Origin: Acidobacteriota bacterium
GTDB taxonomy: Bacteria > Acidobacteriota > Vicinamibacteria > Vicinamibacterales > CAVVIG01
Direction: 5' to 3'
Assembly (NCBI GenBank): GCA_003222395.1
Contig: QHWB01000033.1
Coordinates: 160,394-224,393 of the forward strand
Length of the DNA stretch: 64,000 nt
The notes under the pieces are model-generated. The model was not told the DNA's origin, did not search any database, and was given only the letters and a program-made list of their open reading frames with translations. Position numbers and translations under genes: made by a program. This document shows positions 25,329 through 34,286 of this stretch, piece by piece (within the stretch, counting starts at the first letter, position 1; each line of letters starts with the position of its first letter).

Positions 25329-26942
25329 ATGCGTCTTCGAGCGCTGATTCTCGCGATCGCGATTGCGCCGTTCGTCGGTGTTCTCGTGACGCCCGCCGCA
25401 TCCAACGGCACCGCGTGCGCGAATCTTGCCGCGCTGACGATCCCCAACGTCACGATTCGATCCGCGACGGCGATGGCCGCGGGCGTGTTCACGCCTCCCG
25501 GCGGCGGCACGGCGCGGCTGGAGCTTCAACTGCCCGCGTTCTGTCGCGTTGAAGCGACGGCGCGGCCGACCACCGATTCCGAGATCAAATTCGAAGTGTG
25601 GATTCCGCCGGCCGACGCGTGGAACGGCAAGTTCGAAGGGGTCGGCAACGGCGGCTATTCCGGGGCGATTGCCTACGCCGCCATGGCCGCCGGACTGCGT
25701 CGCGGCTATGCGACGGCGAGCACCGACACCGGCCACGCGGGCGACGACATGAAGTTCGCGCAGGGTCATCCGGAAAAGCTGGTCGACTGGGCGTGGCGCG
25801 CACTGCATGTGACGACTGAAACCGCCAGACTGATCGTCCGCGATCACACCGGTCGATTTGCCGAGCACTCGTACTTCAACGGCTGCTCGAGCGGCGGGCA
25901 CGAAGCGTTGACCGAAGCGCAGCGCTTTCCCGAAGACTACGACGGGATCATCGCCGGCGATCCGGCGAACAACCGCATTCGGCAGACGTTCGGATTCCTC
26001 TCGTCGTGGATCGCGACGCACAACAAAGACGGCTCGCCAATCATTCCGGCCGCGAAGCTGCCGCTCATCACGAAAGCGGCCGTCGACGCGTGCGACGCGA
26101 TCGACGGGCTGAAGGACGGGCTCATCGACGATCCGCGCCGGTGCCATTTCGACCCGGCGAAGCTCGTCTGCCCTTCGACGACCTCAGGGCAGGCTTCCAG
26201 GGACGACGCCACGTGCCTCACCCAGCCGCAGGTCGACGCCGTGAAGAAGATGTACGACGGCGCGAAAAACCCGCGGACCGGCGAGCAGATCTTCACCGGC
26301 TGGTCGCGCGGCAGCGAGGGTTTCGGCGAGTCGCCGATCCAGAGCTGGCGCCAGTACGTGATGGATCCGCAGGAGCCGATGCGCGTCGGCTTCTTCCGCT
26401 ACTTCCTCTTCCACGATCCGAACTGGGACTATCGGACGATCGACTGGGAGCGCGACCTCGCCTACGCGGAGAAGAAGCTGGCGTTCATGGCGGCGGTCGA
26501 CCACGACATGAGCGCGTTCAAGAAGCGCGGCGGCAAGCTGCTGATGTACACCGGCTGGTCCGATCCGGTCGTGCCGCCGCAGGATACGGTCGCCTACTAC
26601 GACGCCGTGGTGAAGGCGATGGGCGGGCTCGAGAAGACGCGCGAGTTCTATCGCTTCTTCCTCGCGCCCGGCATGGGCCACTGCAGCGGCGGACCGGGAC
26701 CCGATCACTTCGACACGCTGGCCGCGCTCGAGCAGTGGGTCGAGCACGGCAACGCCCCCGACAGACTGGTCGCGTCGCACACGACCAACGGCAAGGTCGA
26801 CCGCACGCGGCCGCTGTGCCTCTATCCGCAGGTCGCGCGATGGAAGGGCGCCGGCAGTACCGACGACGCAGCGAATTTCTCGTGCGTCGCTGAACCGCCG
26901 GCCGCGGCGCCGGCAAGGAAAACCACCAACGGCACGCGGTGA
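25329..26942 (+). CDS. Tannase/feruloyl esterase family hydrolase
   Basis: 537 residues. Signal peptide 1-24. The CS-D-HC signature of tannases/feruloyl esterases is complete: C186-S187 in GCSSGG, D412 in GWSDPVVPP and H451-C452 in GMGHCSGG. The two cysteines should form the disulfide that joins the active-site loops. It hydrolyses ester bonds of phenolic acids outside the cytoplasm. ATG 25329 is chosen over an upstream ATG because AGGAGG lies 5 bases before it and the signal peptide begins there. Residues PSTTSGQASRDD near 282 are encoded by a palindromic CCCTTCGAC-type element (26170-26206) inserted in frame. The stop overlaps a remnant gene downstream. Confidence 0.9.
   Translation: MRLRALILAIAIAPFVGVLVTPAASNGTACANLAALTIPNVTIRSATAMAAGVFTPPGGGTARLELQLPAFCRVEATARPTTDSEIKFEVWIPPADAWNGKFEGVGNGGYSGAIAYAAMAAGLRRGYATASTDTGHAGDDMKFAQGHPEKLVDWAWRALHVTTETARLIVRDHTGRFAEHSYFNGCSSGGHEALTEAQRFPEDYDGIIAGDPANNRIRQTFGFLSSWIATHNKDGSPIIPAAKLPLITKAAVDACDAIDGLKDGLIDDPRRCHFDPAKLVCPSTTSGQASRDDATCLTQPQVDAVKKMYDGAKNPRTGEQIFTGWSRGSEGFGESPIQSWRQYVMDPQEPMRVGFFRYFLFHDPNWDYRTIDWERDLAYAEKKLAFMAAVDHDMSAFKKRGGKLLMYTGWSDPVVPPQDTVAYYDAVVKAMGGLEKTREFYRFFLAPGMGHCSGGPGPDHFDTLAALEQWVEHGNAPDRLVASHTTNGKVDRTRPLCLYPQVARWKGAGSTDDAANFSCVAEPPAAAPARKTTNGTR
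26170..26206. repeat. CCCTTCGAC palindromic element inside the esterase gene
   Basis: GCCCTTCGACGACCTCAGGG forms a short hairpin, followed by CAGGCTTCCAGGGACGAC. The same element type is found at 39661-39705. It is in frame and in a loop before a conserved cysteine. Confidence 0.6.
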
Positions 26943-27153
26943 AGCTCGCGCTCGCCCTTCTGGTCGCGCTTCAACCGCTCCTCGACCGCGCCGCCGCGTA
27001 CGTCGAGCAGTACAAACATGTGGGTACCCGCCCGCCCGCATGCGCGAGACCTACGTGGACGGCGCAGGACGACGCGACGAAGAGAAGATCGAGTGCACCG
27101 CGAAGTATTCGAATTTCCGCCGCTTCGAAACCTCGGCGCGGATCGTCCAGTAG
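26939..27153 (+). pseudogene. Remnant of a secreted hypothetical protein with internal deletion
   Basis: GTG 26939 opens a signal peptide and the start of a family seen in acidobacteria (KLALALLVALQPLLDRAAAYVEQY). After about 25 codons the frame is lost. From 27037 another frame reads MRETYVDGAGRRDEEKIECTAKYSNFRRFETSARIVQ and a stop, which looks like the conserved C-terminal tail (YSNFRRF) of the same family. The middle, probably some 200 codons, is missing. Translation would be coupled to the esterase, since start and stop overlap. This parallels the internally deleted MFS gene at 31-827. Confidence 0.55.
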
Positions 27154-27163
27154 CGTCCAACGA

Positions 27164-28264
27164 CTACCACACCACGACGCCTCGCCCGCCGTCGGCTGAT
27201 TCGAGCGCGGCGAGCGCGTCGTTGATCGCCGGCAGCGCGTAGGTGCGCGCGACCAGCTCGCGCAGCTTCAACCGGCCTTCCTGGAACAGCTGAACGAGCC
27301 TCGGAATGTCCGTCGCCGGCCGGCCGGATCCGTACACCGATCCGATCAGGCGCTTCTCCTGCATCACGAACGGAAACATCGCGATCGTTCCCTGGCTGTC
27401 GGCGCGCGACAGCCCGGTGAGGACGACGGTGCCGCCTTTGCGCACCGATTCGAGCGCCGACGTCAACGTGGCGGGCGCACCGACCGTGTCGAACGCGAAA
27501 TCGGCGCCGCGGCCGCCGGTCAGATCGCGAACGGCGGCGGCAACGCCGGTGGCGGCGTTAATCGCGTCGGTCGCTCCGAACTGACGCGCGAGGGCGAGCG
27601 GTCGATCGCCGCGGTCGACCGCGACGATCCGTTCGCATCCGGCAATCCTCGCGCCCTGAACGACGTTGAGTCCGACGCCGCCGGCGCCGATGACGACAAC
27701 GGTGGCGCCGGCGGGCACGTGTCCCGCCGTCGTCACGGCGCCCACACCCGTCAGCACCGCACAACCGATCGTCGCGAGCGCGTCGAACGGCACGTCGGCC
27801 GCGACACGAATGGCGCCCTCTTCGGGGACGATGACGCAGTCGGCAAAGCACGCGGTGCCGAGAAACGGCGCGACGGTCTGATCGCGCGCGCGCAGATGCG
27901 TCGCGCCCGAGGGCAGCTTGTTGCGGAATGTCACCTTGTCGAGGCGATCGCAGAGAACCGAGCGTCCGTCGAGGCACGCGGGGCACACGCCGCACGCCGG
28001 CGCCCAGCACAGCACGATGTGATCGTCCTTTCGGATCCGGGTGACGCCGGCGCCGACCTCGCGGACGATGCCCGCCCCTTCGTGACCGAGGACGACCGGC
28101 GTTTTCATCGGCCAGTCGCCGCGCGCGGGATGCAGATCGCTGTGACACACGCCGGCCGCGCGCATCTCCACGAGCACCTCGCCGGGCCCCGGCGTACCGA
28201 GATCGATCGCCTCGACCGAGAGCGGACGGCCCTGTTCCCACAAGACGGCGGCGTTGATGCGCAT
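27164..28264 (-). CDS. Zinc-dependent alcohol dehydrogenase (class III-like MDR)
   Basis: 366 residues from ATG 28264 (a TTG sits immediately before). Catalytic zinc ligands are in GVCHSDLH and GHEGAG; the structural zinc cysteines are CGVCPACLDGRSVLC. Cofactor loop VVVIGAGGVGLNVVQGARIAG, and the acidic residue in AVDRGDRPL indicates NAD. It oxidises primary alcohols or S-hydroxymethyl thiols to aldehydes in the cytoplasm. It is divergent from the Ser/Thr kinase; TATAAG (28284-28279, minus) overlaps TATACT on the other strand. Convergent with the esterase and its remnant, 10 bases apart. Confidence 0.88.
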   Translation of the reverse strand: MRINAAVLWEQGRPLSVEAIDLGTPGPGEVLVEMRAAGVCHSDLHPARGDWPMKTPVVLGHEGAGIVREVGAGVTRIRKDDHIVLCWAPACGVCPACLDGRSVLCDRLDKVTFRNKLPSGATHLRARDQTVAPFLGTACFADCVIVPEEGAIRVAADVPFDALATIGCAVLTGVGAVTTAGHVPAGATVVVIGAGGVGLNVVQGARIAGCERIVAVDRGDRPLALARQFGATDAINAATGVAAAVRDLTGGRGADFAFDTVGAPATLTSALESVRKGGTVVLTGLSRADSQGTIAMFPFVMQEKRLIGSVYGSGRPATDIPRLVQLFQEGRLKLRELVARTYALPAINDALAALESADGGRGVVVW

Positions 28265-28278
28265 CAAATCGGCCGTCG

Positions 28279-28286
28279 CTTATACT
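28279..28286. promoter_or_regulatory. Overlapping divergent -10 hexamers (alcohol dehydrogenase / kinase)
   Basis: CTTATACT holds TATAAG on the minus strand, 14 bases before ATG 28264, and TATACT on the plus strand, about 140 bases before the kinase start. This is a third case of facing -10 hexamers. Confidence 0.5.
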
Positions 28287-28305
28287 GCGGGGTCATCGGC
28301 CTGTC

Positions 28306-28334
28306 AACACGCCGGCGCCCGCACAGCCGGTGTT
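28306..28334 (+). promoter_or_regulatory. Inverted repeat in the kinase leader
   Basis: AACACGCCGGC and GCCGGTGTT pair with one bulged base around a 9-base loop, between the putative -10 and the kinase start. It could be an operator or an RNA hairpin. Confidence 0.3.
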
Positions 28335-28428
28335 AGCCATCCCGCCGTCTAACGTTATATGAACGTTGCCGAAAGAGGCGCCGCTCCCCTGTCCGGCCGC
28401 GACCACGTCGTGGCCCAGTGATGATCTG

Positions 28429-30366
28429 ATGGATGCCGCGGCATGGCAGCTTGCCAAGGAGATCATCGCCGAGGCGCTCAAGCGTCAGGCGTCGGAGCGC
28501 CCGGCGTTCGTCCGCGCGCGCTGCAGCGACCCTCAGCTGGCGTCGGAGATTACCGCGCTCCTGACCAACTACACCAACGAAAGCGATTTCCTCAATCAGC
28601 CGCCGCCGCTCGATGATCTCGACGGCGACAGCGACGACCTCGAACCGGGCACGCGCGTCGGACCGTACGTGATCATCGACACCATCGGGCGCGGCGGCAT
28701 GGGCCAGGTGTTTCTCGGCAGCGATCCGCGCCTCCGCCGGAAGGTTGCGCTCAAGTGCGTGCTGCGATCGCTCGCCGGCAGCGGCGAACGGCGGCTCCGC
28801 ATCCTCCACGAGGCGCGCGCGGCCGCGCGCGTCACGCATCCGAACGTCGCGACGATCCACGACGTCGTCGAGCACGACGGCGCCGCGTTCATCGTCATGG
28901 AGTACGTCGAGGGCGAGAGTCTTTCGGCCCGCATGCGACGCGAGCGTCTTCCGATTGAGCGCGTGATCGACATCGGCCGCCAGCTCGCGTCGGCGCTCGG
29001 CGCCGCCCATGCCAGGGGCGTCGTCCACCGCGATCTGAAGCCGGCGAACATCCACGTCGGCCCGGACGGGACCGTGAAGGTGCTCGATTTCGGCGTCGCG
29101 AATGCCGGCCGCAGCATCGGGACGGTGGGAACGTCGATGTCGACCGGACGCACGGTCGCTCAACCTGCGACGCGAACGCCGCAGCCGGGCACGCCGCCGT
29201 ACATGTCGCCGGAGCAGCTGCTCGGACGTCCGGTGGACGAGCGTTCGGATCTCTACAGCCTGGGCGTGGTGCTGTTCGAGATGGCGACGGGACGCCGGCC
29301 GTTTCGGGAGACGGAGCCGGAGGATCTGATTCTGGCGGTGACGCGCGGAGCGCCGCGCGCCGATGCCGAGGACAAGGCAGTGCCGAGGGCGCTCGCCGAT
29401 GTGATCGCGAAAGCGCTCGAACCGGACTGCAACGCTCGCTTTCAGAGCGCAGTGGAGTTCGGGACCGCGCTGAACGCGCTTCAGCGCCGCGGCGATCGCC
29501 CTGAGCCACTCCGCAGACTGGCGGCGCGTGTAGCTGTAGGCATGGTGACGGTTCCGATCGTCCTCGGCAGCGTCGGATTCATCGCGACGAGTGGATTCAA
29601 TCTGACCTTCGGCAGGACCGGCGATTTCGGAAAAGAGCCGTTCCTCATGTACTTCATCTGGGGACAGCGGGCACTGCTGCCTTCGGTCTTCGACATGACC
29701 GCGGCGGTCGTTGTCGTGCTGGGCGGCCAGTTCGCCTTGCGCGTCATCGAGCTCGTGGGACCAATCGGACGTTTGATGAAACGTCTGCGCAGCGCGGGAC
29801 GGACGCTGGCGGCGCGGGTCGGCCTCGATCGACCCGCGGGACTGGCGCAGGCGTTGACCGCGCTTGCAGTCGTCGCGCTCGGAGCGATGGTCGCGTATCA
29901 TGCGGACCTGATGAGGGCGTGGGGCTCGTTCATCAACACGGCCCCGGCGCGCAACATGCTGCCGCTTCGCCCGGACAATCTCGAGCGTCTGTGGTATCGC
30001 GGCGAGCTCGACCTGCTCATCCTCGCATTTGGATTCGGGTTGTTCCGCGCCATCCGCCTGCAGCGGCGTCAGCGGACCAACGACGGCACGGCGCCAATCG
30101 CGCTGCTCGCCGCGGTGATCGCGATCATGTTCCTTCTGAACGAATTTCCGTACCGCATCCTCGTCAACCGCGACACGGAGCGCGTCGAGTACGGCGGCGT
30201 GCGTTGTCAGATCATCGGCGAGAGCGCCGATGAATTCCTGATCTTCTGCCCGCAAACCGATCCGCCGCGGAACCGTACGATCAGGCGTGACGACGCGAAG
30301 CTGCGGCGGCTCGGCATCATCGAGCCCGCCTATGCCGGCGTCACCGTCTCACACCAGGATCCCTAA
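28429..30366 (+). CDS. Membrane-anchored Ser/Thr protein kinase (PknB-like)
   Basis: 645 residues from ATG 28429; the upstream TTG start gives an unlikely leader. Residues 1-60 are the acidobacterial kinase N-terminal helix domain (WQLAKEIIAEALKRQASERPAFVRARC). The kinase domain runs about 75-355: GRGGMGQVFLG loop, K109 in VALKC, catalytic HRDLKPAN with D202, DFG with D220, and MSPEQ in place of APE. The C-terminal 280 residues have four or five membrane segments (PIVLGSVGFIATSG, DMTAAVVVVLGGQFAL, ALTALAVVALGAMVAY, LLAAVIAIMFLLNEF) and an extracytoplasmic tail with two cysteines. It is active by motif and probably senses an envelope signal. An outer-membrane-like protein follows after 11 bases. 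Confidence 0.88.
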   Translation: MDAAAWQLAKEIIAEALKRQASERPAFVRARCSDPQLASEITALLTNYTNESDFLNQPPPLDDLDGDSDDLEPGTRVGPYVIIDTIGRGGMGQVFLGSDPRLRRKVALKCVLRSLAGSGERRLRILHEARAAARVTHPNVATIHDVVEHDGAAFIVMEYVEGESLSARMRRERLPIERVIDIGRQLASALGAAHARGVVHRDLKPANIHVGPDGTVKVLDFGVANAGRSIGTVGTSMSTGRTVAQPATRTPQPGTPPYMSPEQLLGRPVDERSDLYSLGVVLFEMATGRRPFRETEPEDLILAVTRGAPRADAEDKAVPRALADVIAKALEPDCNARFQSAVEFGTALNALQRRGDRPEPLRRLAARVAVGMVTVPIVLGSVGFIATSGFNLTFGRTGDFGKEPFLMYFIWGQRALLPSVFDMTAAVVVVLGGQFALRVIELVGPIGRLMKRLRSAGRTLAARVGLDRPAGLAQALTALAVVALGAMVAYHADLMRAWGSFINTAPARNMLPLRPDNLERLWYRGELDLLILAFGFGLFRAIRLQRRQRTNDGTAPIALLAAVIAIMFLLNEFPYRILVNRDTERVEYGGVRCQIIGESADEFLIFCPQTDPPRNRTIRRDDAKLRRLGIIEPAYAGVTVSHQDP

Positions 30367-30377
30367 CTGGAGCCACG

Positions 30378-31016
30378 ATGACCAAGGTCAGGCTGCTGCT
30401 CGTGGTGTGGTTGTGTACGCTCGTGCCGGCGGCGGCTCGGGCCGACGACGGCGGCTGGTACGAGTGGCTGCAGAAAATGAGCGGCCCGACGCTCATGGGC
30501 TTTGGCAGCGACATCCACCTCGTCTGCATCGACAAAGACGCACGAGCGTTCAACTGCGAGAAGTTCTGGGTCGGGAGAAGGAACGTCGACTTCGACCGGA
30601 TCAGGCACCAGATCGATTTCCGGTTCACGGTCTTCACGAACGTCGACGACAGCGTGCGCGCGCCGCGATCGATCTGGGCGTTGAAGTTGATGGGGATGTA
30701 TCACTACCGCATCACGCCGCAGTTCGACATCGCGGAAGGTATCGGCTTCCTGCCGGTGTTCGGCGACGGCGTGCAGTCGACGTCGCGCGGCGTCGTGACG
30801 CCGATCAGTATCGGGTACTTCCCGTTCAAGAACGGCGGCGCGTGGGCGAAGTCGTTTTTCGGCCGGTTCGAAGAGAACTACCTGACGGGCCGGCTGTCGG
30901 GCGCCGAGCTGGGCAACCCGCAATCGACGTTCTCGACCGGTGGAGAATGGCGCTTCACCGTCATCCTCGGATTCGATTTCCGCCGCGGTCTGCAGCGCGG
31001 GCCGGCCCGGCCGTAG
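30378..31016 (+). CDS. Outer-membrane beta-barrel-like secreted protein
   Basis: 212 residues with signal peptide 1-22 (ARA|DDGG). Alternating hydrophobic strands (IRHQIDFRFTVFTNV, SIWALKLMGMYHYRITPQFDIAEGIGFLPVFG, TPISIGYFPF, EWRFTVILGFDFR) suggest a small barrel of the outer membrane. No catalytic motif is recognised. It starts 12 bases after the kinase stop with GGAG 8 bases upstream of the ATG, so it is in one operon with the kinase. Confidence 0.6.
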   Translation: MTKVRLLLVVWLCTLVPAAARADDGGWYEWLQKMSGPTLMGFGSDIHLVCIDKDARAFNCEKFWVGRRNVDFDRIRHQIDFRFTVFTNVDDSVRAPRSIWALKLMGMYHYRITPQFDIAEGIGFLPVFGDGVQSTSRGVVTPISIGYFPFKNGGAWAKSFFGRFEENYLTGRLSGAELGNPQSTFSTGGEWRFTVILGFDFRRGLQRGPARP

Positions 31017-31045
31017 CGTTCTCATGTTGACAGCCTACAGGAGAT

Positions 31046-32764
31046 ATGCGACGCGGCCAGGTGCTGTCGGTGCATCCGTTGTCGCGCGTCAACGTCAGTT
31101 CGGCGCCGACGAGCGACGCAGGACCGGCGGCGGTCTCCGCGGTGATGATGCCGTTGTCGGGAGCCGTCCTGCTCATCGCGTGTCTGAACATCGCGAACAT
31201 GCTCCTCGCCCGCGCGAGCGTACGCAGAAAAGAGATCGCGATTCGTCTGGCGCTCGGCGGAGGGCGCGCTCGCATCGTGCGTCAACTGCTCACTGAAAGC
31301 CTGATGCTCGCAGCAATCGGCGCCGCCGCGGGATTGGCAGTCGGATCGTGGACGGCGCGGTTCTTCATCGCGTCGGTCGTTCCGCTGCTCCCGACGCCGC
31401 TGCAGCTCGAATGGCGACCCGACCTCAACGTCATCGTCGCGACGACGGCGTTCGCCGTGCTGAGCGCGCTGGCGTTCGGCCTGGCGCCTGCGCTCAAGAT
31501 CTCGCGGCCGGATCTCGTCGACGATCTCAAGGATCTCGGCAACGTTCGGCCGGCGGGGCGACGCTTCGGTACGCGCGCGTGGCTCGTGGTGGGACAAATC
31601 GCCCTGTCGCTGATGCTGATGACCGCCGGCGGCCTGTTCGCGCGCGGCGCCCTCAAGGCCGGCGCTTCGGATCCCGGCTACCGATACGAGGGGCTGCTGC
31701 TCGCGTCGATCGATTCGAGCCTCGCGGGCTATGACGAGGCCGGGGGACGGATGCGGCTGCGAGATGCGCTCGACCGGCTGCGCCGAATGCCCGGCATCGC
31801 GGATGTCGGCGCGAGCTCGCAGGTACCGTTCGGCGAGCGCCACGAGAGTCGGTGGGTCGTGAGGCCGGGTCAGCGCGGCGACGCGCGCGTGACGCCAACC
31901 TACACGGTCGTCACCGGCGGCTATTTCAAGGCGCTCGGCCTGCCGATCGTGCGCGGCCGCGATTTCACAGCGGTCGAGGAGACGTCGCCGTCGGCTGCGC
32001 TCGTGGCGATCATTGACGAGCCGCTGGCGCGTCGACTGTTTCCGAATCAGGATCCGCTCGGCGAGCAGCTCGTCACACCGCCGCGGCCCGGCGTTCGGCC
32101 CGCAGCCGACAACGAGCCGATGTCCATCGTCGGGATCGTGCCTGGCATCCGCGACTGGGTTACCGATCGCGATCCCGCGCCCCATCTCTACGTGGCGGCC
32201 GGCAGCCATTACCGTGGCGTGATGAACATCCATGTGCGCACGGCAGGCGGCTCCGACGGTGAACTGCTGACGGCGATTCGGCGCCAGCTGCGCGCGGTCG
32301 ACGACCGGTTACCGGTGGTCGAGCTCCGCACGATGCAGGACTTTCACGATCGCGGGCTGGTGTTGTGGGTCATCCGCGCCGCGGGGCGAACGCTCATCGG
32401 GCTCGGCATGCTGGCGCTGCTGCTCGCGGCCGTCGGGGTCTACGGGCTCAAGTCGTACGTCGTATCGCAGCGGACTCACGAAATCGGCATCCGCCTCGCG
32501 CTTGGCGCGCGTCCGGCCGACATCGCGCGGCTACTGTTTTTGGACGGCGCCCGCATGACGATGATTGGTTTGGCGATCGGTTTTCCGCTCGCCGTGATGC
32601 TCGGTAGGCTGCTGAGCGCGGAGTTCTTCGACACCGATTCGTTCGATCCGATCGTGCTGACGCTGGCGCCGCTGGTGCTCGCCGCCGCCGCGGCGCTTGC
32701 GACCTACCTGCCGGCCAGGCATGGCATGCGGATCTCGCCGCTGGACGCGCTGCGAACGGAGTGA
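31046..32764 (+). pseudogene. N-terminally truncated acidobacterial-type duplicated permease (MacB/FtsX family)
   Basis: 572 residues remain of a family that normally has about 800. Present: the first FtsX membrane domain (MPLSGAVLLIACLNIANMLLARASVRRKEIAIRLALGGG ...), the second MacB periplasmic core (GYRYEGLLLASIDSSLAGYD ... GGYFKALGLPIVRGRDF) and the second FtsX domain ending SPLDALRTE. Missing: the first membrane helix and almost all of the first periplasmic core; the reading frame begins within its last strand (QVLSVHPLSRVNVSS). No companion ATPase is nearby, as usual for these orphan permeases. AGGAG is only 2 bases from the ATG, so translation is doubtful. Confidence 0.75.
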
Positions 32765-32766
32765 CA

Positions 32767-32908
32767 TCGGAAGTCGGAAGTCGGAGAATCTCGTCATAGC
32801 GGTCCGCATAATCAAGAATCGGACCATCTCATTCGTACTTCGCTACTTTCGTACTTCGCTACTTCGGAACTTTCCTACTTCGGACTTCCGACTTCGGACT
32901 TCCTACTT
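32767..32908. repeat. Inverted GGAAGTCGGAAGTC / ACTTCGGACTTCC repeat
   Basis: The left arm has two GGAAGTC words (32768-32784). The right side is a long run of TACTTCG, ACTTTC and ACTTCCG words. The last 15 residues of the MFS protein on the minus strand (SPKSEVRSRKVPK) are encoded by this run. Confidence 0.85.
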
Positions 32909-34286
32909 GCTGTTTCTGCATCCACGCGCGCAGGTTCGCGACGTCCTTCGCGACGGTGCGCGATGCGGCGAACAGCACGACGGCGAGAATCGCGGCCAGG
33001 ATCGGGACGACGAACATCGCGGTGTGGAGCCCCTCCGCGCGGAACGGCTCCAGCGCGCGCACGTCGAAGCCTTTCGACTCGCCGACGAGGCTGCGCAGCT
33101 CCGCGGCGATGAGGGCGCCGAAGCCGTGCGGCTGCACCGTGCCGGCGACCGTCGCTCTCTGGAACGTGAAATAGTCGCTGACCAGCCCGGTGCCGACCGG
33201 TCCGAGCGAGGCGCCGAGCAGATACATCGCGCAGAAGTACAACGCCATCGCCGTGCCCCGCAGCGCCGGCTCGACGACGTCGTGGATCGTCGAATAGACA
33301 ACCGAGTAATACGCATACATCACGCCGCAGCCGGCGCCCATCAGCAGCGCGAAGCCCCACACGTCGCCGCTCGGACGCGTGAGGCCGAGGTACATCAGCG
33401 GCGCGCACAGCACGATCGACCCGCAGCCGACGATCAGACGGCCATCGACGCGATAGCGATAAAGGCGATCGGCGAGCGCGCCGCCGACGACGAGCCCGAT
33501 CGTCCCCGAGAAGCCGTAGACGGCCGCGGCCACCCAGCCGGCGTCGAGAAAATTGATTTTGTGGAAGCGGACGAGGAACGGCGCCACGAACGATCCGAGC
33601 GCATACATGTTGAAGTTGTGCAGCGCCCCCGACGCGATGATCCACCACATCGTCGGAATCGACAGCACGAGCAGGAACGGATTGCCCTCGCGGCGGCGAT
33701 CGCCGACCTCGTGTTCTTCCTTCGTGCCGCGCCTCGGCTCGCGAACCAGGAGCGCCGCGGCGGCGCAGAGGAGTCCCGGCACCGCGGCCACGTAAAAGGC
33801 CTTGCGCCATCCCCAGTTCTGCAGAATCCAGCCGCCGGCGCCGTTGGCCAGACCGAGGCCGAGCGGCAGACCGAGCATCCAGATCGCGGTGGCGCGCGCG
33901 CGCGAGGTCGTCGGGAAGAGATCGCCGATGAGCGACGTCGAGGCGGGCGAGCAGGTCGCTTCGCCGACGCCGACGCCGAGGCGCGCGGCGATGAGCTGAC
34001 CGAAATTGCGCGCGAGGCCCGACGCTGCCGTCAGCGCGCTCCAGACGAACACGCCCGCCGACAGGATGACCCGACGCGGCTTGCTGTCCGACAGCCGGCC
34101 GAGCGGAAGGCCGAACACGGCATACAGCAACGTGAAGACCGTGCCGAGCAGTCCGAGGGCGGTGTCGCTGAGCCCCCATTCGCGCCTGATGCCTTCACCG
34201 ACGCCGCCGATGATCTGGCGGTCGAAGAAGTTCATGAGGTTGATGGCGAAGAGAACCATCAGCGCGTAGAGGGCGGATGGAGTCAT
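32859..34286 (-). CDS. MFS transporter, spinster-like
   Basis: 475 residues with 12 membrane segments. N-terminal LYALMVLFAINLMNFFDRQIIGGVGEGIRREWGLSD and loop motif FGLPLGRLSDSKPRRVIL are typical of spinster-type MFS carriers in bacteria, which usually accompany acyl-CoA or aromatic degradation genes. The substrate is unknown, probably an organic acid or lipid-like compound. Its ATG shares one base with the stop of the acyl-CoA dehydrogenase upstream, so the two are co-translated. The C-terminal tail after AWMQKQQ is encoded by the word repeat and is probably an extension acquired by stop-codon loss. Confidence 0.85.
   Translation of the reverse strand: MTPSALYALMVLFAINLMNFFDRQIIGGVGEGIRREWGLSDTALGLLGTVFTLLYAVFGLPLGRLSDSKPRRVILSAGVFVWSALTAASGLARNFGQLIAARLGVGVGEATCSPASTSLIGDLFPTTSRARATAIWMLGLPLGLGLANGAGGWILQNWGWRKAFYVAAVPGLLCAAAALLVREPRRGTKEEHEVGDRRREGNPFLLVLSIPTMWWIIASGALHNFNMYALGSFVAPFLVRFHKINFLDAGWVAAAVYGFSGTIGLVVGGALADRLYRYRVDGRLIVGCGSIVLCAPLMYLGLTRPSGDVWGFALLMGAGCGVMYAYYSVVYSTIHDVVEPALRGTAMALYFCAMYLLGASLGPVGTGLVSDYFTFQRATVAGTVQPHGFGALIAAELRSLVGESKGFDVRALEPFRAEGLHTAMFVVPILAAILAVVLFAASRTVAKDVANLRAWMQKQQVGSPKSEVRSRKVPK

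Noticed and set aside
26939..27199. An intact 86-residue secreted protein
   Set aside because: After the signal peptide the frame turns into Arg/Ser-rich sequence, while a conserved-looking C-terminal tail continues in another frame, so a deletion remnant is the better explanation.
28296..28360. Integron attC-like site (GTGTTAGCC ... GTCTAAC) upstream of the kinase
   Set aside because: The inverted repeat is too short, the terminal GTTAGCC does not fit GTTRRRY, and there is no integrase or cassette arrangement.
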